21,013 nucleotides of DNA from an uncultured Sphingomonas sp. (GTDB taxonomy: Bacteria > Pseudomonadota > Alphaproteobacteria > Sphingomonadales > Sphingomonadaceae): contig CAMPJH010000005.1 of NCBI GenBank assembly GCA_946886845.1, positions 1-21,013 of the forward strand, in the 5' to 3' direction. The notes under the pieces were generated by a model. That model worked only from the letters and a program-made list of their open reading frames with translations. It searched no databases and had not been told where the DNA came from. The position numbers were made by a program, and so were the translations under genes. Below, piece after piece: positions 15,678 through 21,013 of the stretch (its first letter is position 1; every line of letters begins with the position of its first letter).

Positions 15678-17174
15678 GTGTCCGAGCCATATTACATCAC
15701 CACCGCGATCAGCTATCCGAACGGTCCGCCGCATATCGGCCATGCTTATGAGGCGATCGCCGCCGACGTGATCGCGCGCTTCCAGCGCTCGAAAGGCCGC
15801 GACGTCCGGTTCCAGACCGGCACCGACGAGCATGGGCTGAAAATGGCCCAGGCAGCGCGCGCGGATGGGATCGAGCCGCAAGCATTTGCGGATAGAATGT
15901 CGTTTATTTTCCAGAAGATGTGCGATACTCTTGAGATCACTTACGACCGTTTCATCCGAACCTCCGAGCCCGCTCACCACCGCGCCAGCCAAGCGATCTG
16001 GACGGCAATGGAGGAAAAAGGCGACCTCTACCTTGGCCGCTACGAGGGTTGGTATTCGGTCCGCGACGAAGCCTATTACGACGAAGGCGAGCTGACCGAC
16101 GGGGAAGGGGGTCAAAAGCTCTCACCCCAAGGATCGCCGGTCGAATGGACGGTCGAGGAGAGCTGGTTCTTCCGCTTGTCCGCCTACCAGGACCGGCTGC
16201 TCGACCTCTATCGATCAAATCCCGGCTTCATCCAACCGGATAGCCGCCGCAACGAGGTCTTGCGGTTCGTCGAGGGCGGGCTTTCCGACCTGTCGATCTC
16301 GCGCACCAGCTTCGACTGGGGCGTGAAGGCGCCGAGCGGCGAGGGCCATGTCATGTACGTGTGGCTCGATGCGCTGACCAATTACATCACCGGTCTCGGC
16401 TATCCCGACGATACCGAGCTGTGGCGGCGCTATTGGCCGGCCGATGTCCACCTGATTGGCAAGGATGTGGTCCGCTTCCACGCGGTCTACTGGCCGGCCT
16501 TCCTGATGTCGGCCGGGATCGCGCTCCCGAAACAGGTCTACGGGCACGGATTCCTGCTGAGCCGCGGCGAGAAGATGTCGAAGAGCATCGGCAATGTCGT
16601 CGACCCGTTCGTGCTCGCCGACCGGTTCGGGGTCGATCAGCTGCGCTATTTCCTGATGCGTGAAGTGCCGTTCGGACAGGACGGCAGCTATTCGCCCGAG
16701 GCCATCGTCAACCGGGTCAATGCCGAGCTCGCCAACAGCTTCGGCAACCTGGCCCAGCGCACTTTGTCGATGATTCACAAGAATTTGGACGGCGTCATTC
16801 CGGCCCCCGGGAAAGCGGCTGAGGACAAGGACCTGCTCGAAAAGGTCGACGCGGCGGTCGAAGAGCTTGCCACCCGCTTCGACCAGTTCGCCTTCTCCGT
16901 CGGGCTCGAGGCATGGATGGGCGCGGTCTTCGCCTGCAACGCCTATGTCGACGCCGCCGCGCCCTGGGCGCTTCGCAAGACCGACCCCGAGCGCATGGCC
17001 GACGTGCTCGGGACCCTGGTTGCGGCGATCCGCAAGCTTGCTGCGGCCGTTGTCCCGGTGATTCCCGCCTCGGCCGAAAAGCTGCTCGCGGTCATCGATT
17101 CCGGTTTGCAGGGCGCGCTCGACCAGCCGTCGCCGATTTTTCCTCGCCTCGAGCTCGACGAGGCAGCCGAGTGA
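15678..17174 (+). CDS. metG: Methionyl-tRNA synthetase
   Basis: A 498-residue class I synthetase that charges initiator and elongator tRNA-Met. The HIGH motif is residues 19-22 (PPHIGHAYEA) and KMSKS is residues 299-303 (GEKMSKSIGN). WLDALTNYITGLGYP and HLIGKDVVRFHAVYWPAFL are typical. In the connective peptide the usual zinc cysteines are replaced (EGWYSVRDEAYYDEGEL), so it belongs to the shorter zinc-free type. There is no C-terminal tRNA-binding EMAP/Trbp111 domain, also as in the short form. It begins with GTG at 15678 after an AGGG-rich stretch and overlaps tatD by four bases. Confidence 0.97.
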   Translation: MSEPYYITTAISYPNGPPHIGHAYEAIAADVIARFQRSKGRDVRFQTGTDEHGLKMAQAARADGIEPQAFADRMSFIFQKMCDTLEITYDRFIRTSEPAHHRASQAIWTAMEEKGDLYLGRYEGWYSVRDEAYYDEGELTDGEGGQKLSPQGSPVEWTVEESWFFRLSAYQDRLLDLYRSNPGFIQPDSRRNEVLRFVEGGLSDLSISRTSFDWGVKAPSGEGHVMYVWLDALTNYITGLGYPDDTELWRRYWPADVHLIGKDVVRFHAVYWPAFLMSAGIALPKQVYGHGFLLSRGEKMSKSIGNVVDPFVLADRFGVDQLRYFLMREVPFGQDGSYSPEAIVNRVNAELANSFGNLAQRTLSMIHKNLDGVIPAPGKAAEDKDLLEKVDAAVEELATRFDQFAFSVGLEAWMGAVFACNAYVDAAAPWALRKTDPERMADVLGTLVAAIRKLAAAVVPVIPASAEKLLAVIDSGLQGALDQPSPIFPRLELDEAAE

Positions 17175-17950
17175 GGCTGATCGATAGCCACTGCCACCTC
17201 AATTACGAGGGCCTGGCCGAGCGGCAGGATGAAGTGCTGGCGAATGCGCGGGCGCGGGGCGTCACCGGTTTCTTGAACATCTCCACCCGCCAAAGCGAAT
17301 GGGATGACGTCATTGCCGTCGCCGAGACCAATTCCGACGTCTGGGCGACGGTCGGAGTCCACCCGCACGAAGCGGATGCCCACCCGGACCTCGGCGCCGC
17401 GGCCCTGGTCGAGGCTGCATCACATCCGAGTGTGATCGCAATCGGCGAATGCGGGCTCGATTATTATTACGACAAGTCGGACCGCGGGGCGCAGCGCGAG
17501 CGCTTCCAGGCCCATATCGACGCCGCCCGCGAAACCGGCCTGCCGCTGGTCGTGCATACGCGCGAAGCGGAGGCTGACACCGCGGAGATCCTGACCAAAG
17601 CGGTCGAGCAGGGCGGGGTCACCGGGGTCCTCCATTGCTTCACCGGCAGCGCGGATCTGGCGAGGATAGGGCTCGATCTTGGATTCCTGGTGTCGCTGTC
17701 GGGAATCGTCACCTTCAAGAACGCCAGCGAGCTCCAGGACATCGCCAAATGGCTGCCGCTAGACCGGATGCTGGTCGAAACCGATTCGCCCTTCCTCGCG
17801 CCGGTGCCGCATCGCGGCAAGCCGTGTGAGCCCGCCTTCGTTGCCGACACCGCCGCTTTCGTCGCCGAGCTGCGGGGCGAGGAGCCGGACGCCCTTGCTG
17901 ACGCCACGACGGCGAATTTCTTCAAGCTGTTCGCCAAGGCGGAGGCGTGA
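17171..17950 (+). CDS. tatD: TatD-family metal-dependent DNase
   Basis: A 259-residue TIM-barrel hydrolase. Metal-binding and signature motifs occur in order: DSHCHL (His7, His9), ATVGVHPHEA, GECGLDYYYDKSD, LVVHTREA, HCFTGS and ETDSPFLAP. Family members act as Mg-dependent 3'-5' exonucleases or deoxyribonucleases and may take part in DNA repair or quality control; the exact role here is not known. Start is GTG in a GTGA overlap with metG. The frame continues upstream to 16913 inside metG, which is a shadow. The order metG-tatD-MBL hydrolase is a widespread alphaproteobacterial cluster. Confidence 0.94.
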   Translation: MRLIDSHCHLNYEGLAERQDEVLANARARGVTGFLNISTRQSEWDDVIAVAETNSDVWATVGVHPHEADAHPDLGAAALVEAASHPSVIAIGECGLDYYYDKSDRGAQRERFQAHIDAARETGLPLVVHTREAEADTAEILTKAVEQGGVTGVLHCFTGSADLARIGLDLGFLVSLSGIVTFKNASELQDIAKWLPLDRMLVETDSPFLAPVPHRGKPCEPAFVADTAAFVAELRGEEPDALADATTANFFKLFAKAEA

Positions 17951-18711
17951 GGCTCAGGATCCTGGGCTGCGGAACCTCGACCGGCGTGCCGAGGATCGGA
18001 AGCGGGTGGGGCAAATGCGATCCACAGGAGCCGCGCAACCGCCGCCTGCGCTCTTCGATCCTCGTCGAAAGCGCCGGGAAGCGGCTGCTGGTCGATTGTG
18101 GGCCCGATTTGCGCCAACAAATGCTCGATGCCGATATCGGCGAGGTGGATGGCGTCGTCGTCACCCACGATCATGCCGACCACTGCCATGGGATCGACGA
18201 TCTGCGACCGCTGGCGCAGGCGACCGGCGGTCCGCTGCCGCTGTACGCCCGCCCCGACGTCCTCGACCGGCTCGAGCGGCGCTTCGACTATGCCTTCGTC
18301 CAGGCCGGACTCTATCCGCCGGTCGTCGAACCGATCCCGATCCCGAGCGAGATGCGCATTGGGGACGCCTTGCTCCACTTCGTCGACCAGCCGCACGGCA
18401 ACATCACCTCGCTTGGCCTGCGCGTTCAGCAAGGATCTACGTCGGCGGCCTATTCCATCGACTTCAACGCTATGACCGATGAAATGACGAAGCTTTACGA
18501 GGACGTGGACGTGTGGATTTGCGACTGCCTGATGCGCCGGCCGCATCCGACCCACGCACATCTGGACGCGGTCCTCGGATGGGCGCGGGAGCTCCGCGTC
18601 GGCCAGCTCTATTTGACCCACATGAGCAACGACATGGATTTTGCGACGCTGGTTCGCGAGCTTCCAGACTGGGCCGCGCCTGCCCACGATGGGCTGGAGA
18701 TCGCCCTGTGA
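17947..18711 (+). CDS. MBL-fold metallo-hydrolase, PhnP-like
   Basis: A 254-residue metallo-beta-lactamase-fold protein. It opens with the GCGTSTGVP motif that marks the PhnP/RNase Z-related branch, and the metal site is THDHADH (His74, His76, Asp78, His79). Later ligands are probably the His in VDQPHGNI, Asp in YSIDFNAM and His in LYLTHMSND. PhnP hydrolyses phosphoribosyl 1,2-cyclic phosphate in phosphonate breakdown, but no phn genes are near, so another cyclic phosphodiester is likely for this tatD-linked branch. It is not a beta-lactamase. It starts at GTG with a GTGA overlap after tatD and overlaps the next gene likewise. Confidence 0.9.
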   Translation: MRLRILGCGTSTGVPRIGSGWGKCDPQEPRNRRLRSSILVESAGKRLLVDCGPDLRQQMLDADIGEVDGVVVTHDHADHCHGIDDLRPLAQATGGPLPLYARPDVLDRLERRFDYAFVQAGLYPPVVEPIPIPSEMRIGDALLHFVDQPHGNITSLGLRVQQGSTSAAYSIDFNAMTDEMTKLYEDVDVWICDCLMRRPHPTHAHLDAVLGWARELRVGQLYLTHMSNDMDFATLVRELPDWAAPAHDGLEIAL

Positions 18712-19298
18712 TCGGCAACGACCTGATGCTCGGCGGTGTCTACATTGTCCTGGCGATGATGCTGGTGCTCAGCGGGCTGATGGTCCGCCGCGAGCCGGTC
18801 GCGCGGCTGCTGACCTATGGCCTGGCCTGGGTCGCGATCTTCGGTGCCGGCTTTATCCTCTTCACATTCCGGGACAATTTGAGCTGGGTGTGGCAACGGG
18901 TCCGCGCCGAGGCAACCGGCGAGCCGGTCCGCCAGGGCGCCGAGCTCAGGATCCCGATGGCCATCGACGGCCATTTCTGGGTCGACGCGACGATCAACGG
19001 CCAGAAAGTGAAGTTCCTGGTCGACAGCGGTGCGACGATGACGACCATCGATCGCGAGACGGCGACCAGGGCGGGGGTGACGATCAGCCCGAACCGCAAC
19101 CAGATCGTCCGCACCGGCAACGGCTTTGTCAGGGTTTCGAGCGGCCGTGCCGACGAGTTGAAGGTGGGGACCATCGAGCGCGCCGATTTTCCCGTGCATG
19201 TGACCGAGAGCGACGGCCTCAACGTCCTCGGCATGAATTTCCTGTCGACTCTCGAACGCTGGGGCGTCGAGGGGCGGTGGCTGGTGCTGGTCCCCTGA
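18708..19298 (+). CDS. Membrane-anchored retropepsin-like aspartic protease (TIGR02281 type)
   Basis: A 196-residue protein with two N-terminal membrane segments (residues ~7-25 and ~34-52) followed by a single retropepsin domain. The catalytic Asp106 is in FLVDSGATMTTI, and the family's second signature is LNVLGMNFLSTLERW. One copy of the aspartate motif means it must dimerise to be active. The substrate is unknown; members of this family are common in Alphaproteobacteria. It begins at GTG in a GTGA overlap with the MBL gene. The longer open frame from 18513 is a shadow inside that gene. It is the last gene of the coupled run; 76 bases separate it from mazG. Confidence 0.9.
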   Translation: MIGNDLMLGGVYIVLAMMLVLSGLMVRREPVARLLTYGLAWVAIFGAGFILFTFRDNLSWVWQRVRAEATGEPVRQGAELRIPMAIDGHFWVDATINGQKVKFLVDSGATMTTIDRETATRAGVTISPNRNQIVRTGNGFVRVSSGRADELKVGTIERADFPVHVTESDGLNVLGMNFLSTLERWGVEGRWLVLVP

Positions 19299-19300
19299 TG

Positions 19301-19345
19301 TCTCCAATATTTTACATAATACATATTATCAGACTTACAGATCAG
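19301..19345 (+). promoter_or_regulatory. AT-rich leader, possible mazG promoter
   Basis: An unusually A+T-rich stretch in an otherwise G+C-rich region. It contains CATAAT at 19315-19320, five of six matches to a -10 box, and the inverted repeat ATAAT-N4-ATTAT at 19316-19329. I see no good -35 box at the right spacing, so promoter assignment is tentative. Confidence 0.35.
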
Positions 19346-19357
19346 AGGCCGCTCGCC

Positions 19358-19374
19358 GGGGAGGAACTCCCCTC
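19358..19374 (+). promoter_or_regulatory. Hairpin covering the mazG ribosome-binding site
   Basis: GGGGAG-GAA-CTCCCC (19358-19372) is a perfect 6-base stem with a 3-base loop, ending two bases before the mazG ATG. An alternative stem, GAGG/CCTC, is also possible. The GGAGG core at 19360-19364 lies in the 5' arm and loop, so folding would hide it. This could limit mazG translation. Confidence 0.5.
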
Positions 19375-20124
19375 ATGAGCCATCAGGAAGCTCTTGGGCG
19401 TCTGGTCGCGATCATGCGCCGACTGCGCGATCCACGGCGCGGTTGCTCTTGGGACCTGCAGCAGAGCTTCGCGACGATCGTCCCCTATACGATCGAGGAA
19501 GCCTATGAGGTCGCAGACGCGATCGACCGCGGCGACATGGCCGCGCTCGAGGACGAGCTCGGCGACCTTCAGCTCCAGGTCGTCTTCCATGCGCAAATGG
19601 CCGAGGAGCTGGGCCATTTCACGCTCGATGACGTCATCGGTCGCATCTGCGACAAGCTGGAGCGCCGGCACCCGCACATCTTCGGCGATTCCGCCGAGAC
19701 GCCTGGCTGGGACGTGATCAAGGCGGCCGAGCGCAAGCACCGGGACGACGACAGCGCCCTAGCCGGAGTGGCCAACGCCCTCCCCGCGCTCGATCGAGCG
19801 GCGAAGTTGCAGCGCCGCGCGGCGCGCACCGGCTTCGATTGGCCGGACGCTTCGGGCCCACGCGCCAAGATCGACGAGGAGCTTTCGGAGCTTGACTGCG
19901 AGACCGAACTGAAGCGTCGCGAAGACGAGCTCGGCGATTTGCTGTTCGCCGTCGTCAACCTCGCACGCCATCTTAACGTCGATCCGGAAGAGGCGCTACG
20001 ACAAGCCAATCGGAAGTTCGAGAAACGCTTCCGCGCTATCGAGAAGGCGCCGGGCTTCGAGGCGATGAGCCTCGACGAAATGGAAGCGCTGTGGAAGGCC
20101 GCGAAAGCCGATCAAGCGGACTGA
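19375..20124 (+). CDS. mazG: Nucleoside triphosphate pyrophosphohydrolase MazG
   Basis: A 249-residue, two-domain all-alpha NTP pyrophosphatase that converts NTPs/dNTPs to monophosphates and helps clear abnormal nucleotides and limit the stringent response. The N-terminal part has GCSWDLQQSF, the metal-binding EE-x-x-E (Glu41, Glu42, Glu45 in TIEEAYEVADAI) and E-x-x-D (Glu61, Asp64 in EDELGDLQLQ). The C-terminal domain repeats the pattern (KIDEELSELD, EDELGDLLFAVVNLARHL). Length is typical. ATG at 19375 follows a GGAGG site embedded in a hairpin. Its 3' end overlaps the convergent hflX by 13 bases. Confidence 0.95.
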   Translation: MSHQEALGRLVAIMRRLRDPRRGCSWDLQQSFATIVPYTIEEAYEVADAIDRGDMAALEDELGDLQLQVVFHAQMAEELGHFTLDDVIGRICDKLERRHPHIFGDSAETPGWDVIKAAERKHRDDDSALAGVANALPALDRAAKLQRRAARTGFDWPDASGPRAKIDEELSELDCETELKRREDELGDLLFAVVNLARHLNVDPEEALRQANRKFEKRFRAIEKAPGFEAMSLDEMEALWKAAKADQAD

Positions 20125-21013
20125 AGCGCCTGGAACCGCGCCCAATTCTCCGCCGATAGCCGTACCCGCAGATCGATTTCGCTGCCGCTGGTGCGCTGGT
20201 CGAGGACGTCGCCGCGCGCGTGCAGCCACGCAATCTTGCCGCCATCGCTCGCCGGCAGCCGGATGTCGTGGACCTGCTCGCCGCTCTTGAGCGTCTCAGC
20301 CACCCGCTCGCGCAGGTCGTCCATCCCCAAACCGCTTAGCGCCGAGATCGGCACCGCATCCTCGCGCCTCTGGGCTTCGGTCAGCAGCGCCTCGCGCTCC
20401 AGCCGCCCAAGCAGGTCGATCTTGTTCCACGCCTCGATCCTCGGCGGCGCGCCCTCGTCGTCCGGGCCGATGCCGAGCTGGGCCAGCACATGTTCGACGT
20501 CGTCGCGCTGGGCGTCGCGATCGGGATGGCTCATGTTGCGGACATGGATCAGCAGGTCGGCCGAGGCGACCTCCTCGAGCGTGGCGCGGAAGGCGGCGAC
20601 CAGCTGCGTCGGCAGATCGGAGACGAACCCGACCGTGTCCGACAGGATCGCCTTGTCGATGCCCGGCAGCCTGACGTCACGCATGGTTGGATCGAGAGTC
20701 GCGAACAGCATGTCCTCGGCGAGCACCTCGCCGCCCGTCATGCGATTGAAAAGCGTCGATTTTCCCGCGTTCGTATAACCGACGAGGGCGATCACCGGCC
20801 AGGGCGCGCGCTGCCTTCGGCCGCGGTGGAGCGAGCGGGTGCGCTTGACCTGCTCGAGCTCGCGCCGGATCCGCGCCATCCGGTCGCGGATCAGCCGGCG
20901 GTCGGCTTCAATCTGGGTTTCGCCGGGACCGCCGAGGAAGCCGAAGCCGCCGCGCTGCCGCTCGAGGTGGGTCCAGCTGCGGACCAGGCGGCCCGCCTGA
21001 TAGTCGAGATGGG
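20112..21013 (-). CDS. hflX: GTPase HflX, 5' end cut off
   Basis: The C-terminal ~299 residues are visible; the N-terminus lies beyond position 21013. HflX is a ribosome-associated GTPase that splits stalled or hibernating 70S ribosomes. The visible part starts in the HflX-specific region (SWTHLERQRGGFGFLGGPGE, then TQIEADRRLIRDR). The G domain follows with G1 GYTNAGKST, G2-region ATLDPTMRDV, G3 DTVGFVSDLP, G4 NKIDLL and G5 PISALSG. The C-terminal extra domain ends at FQALQSA. In many Alphaproteobacteria hflX follows hfq; that gene would lie outside the window. It converges with mazG and their 3' ends overlap. Confidence 0.95.
   Translation of the reverse strand, partial: HLDYQAGRLVRSWTHLERQRGGFGFLGGPGETQIEADRRLIRDRMARIRRELEQVKRTRSLHRGRRQRAPWPVIALVGYTNAGKSTLFNRMTGGEVLAEDMLFATLDPTMRDVRLPGIDKAILSDTVGFVSDLPTQLVAAFRATLEEVASADLLIHVRNMSHPDRDAQRDDVEHVLAQLGIGPDDEGAPPRIEAWNKIDLLGRLEREALLTEAQRREDAVPISALSGLGMDDLRERVAETLKSGEQVHDIRLPASDGGKIAWLHARGDVLDQRTSGSEIDLRVRLSAENWARFQALQSA

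Overview
The window looks like chromosomal DNA of a sphingomonad-type alphaproteobacterium. The evidence is high G+C with strong third-position bias (long antisense shadow frames), two paralogous TonB-dependent receptors, glutaryl-CoA dehydrogenase, and a housekeeping run (dacC-type carboxypeptidase, tmk, holB, metG, tatD, MBL hydrolase, TIGR02281-type aspartic protease) whose order I recognise from Alphaproteobacteria. The assignment rests on gene content only. Coding is almost continuous: no gap between genes exceeds 150 bases, and I see no insertion sequence, phage gene, CRISPR array or rRNA.

Left arm, minus strand (1-3654): a DUF2207/YciQ-like membrane protein (3' end cut by the window edge), a LemA-family protein translationally coupled to it, and glutaryl-CoA dehydrogenase. 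Middle, minus strand (3728-11349): a probable regulatory-transport locus. Read in its own direction it is a BlaI/MecI-type repressor, a BlaR1-type M56 membrane protease, an exported repeat protein, and two TonB-dependent receptors. The repressor is preceded by two copies of the sequence GCTACATTTGTAGC, which fits the TACA-NN-TGTA operator of the BlaI/MecI family. The protease has no penicillin-binding sensor domain. It ends instead in five ~28-residue repeats, and the same repeat fills the C-terminal half of the exported protein next to it. No beta-lactamase is present. This is the most interesting part of the window: a BlaR/BlaI-like switch with a different sensor, probably controlling outer-membrane uptake or an envelope response.

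A tRNA-Ser(UGA) gene on the minus strand separates this locus from the right arm. On the plus strand (11676-19298) follow an MltB-family lytic transglycosylase, a D,D-carboxypeptidase, thymidylate kinase, DNA polymerase III delta-prime, methionyl-tRNA synthetase, TatD, an MBL-fold phosphodiesterase-like protein and a membrane-anchored retropepsin-like protease. Six successive genes start with GTG, and five of them overlap the previous stop as GTGA, so the run is probably one translationally coupled operon joining cell-wall remodelling, dTTP supply, replication and translation. mazG follows after a short AT-rich leader, with its ribosome-binding site inside a hairpin. It converges on, and overlaps by 13 bases, the end of hflX, whose 5' end lies beyond the window.

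Start sites were chosen from Shine-Dalgarno spacing, signal peptides and family alignment recalled from memory. No database search was run.
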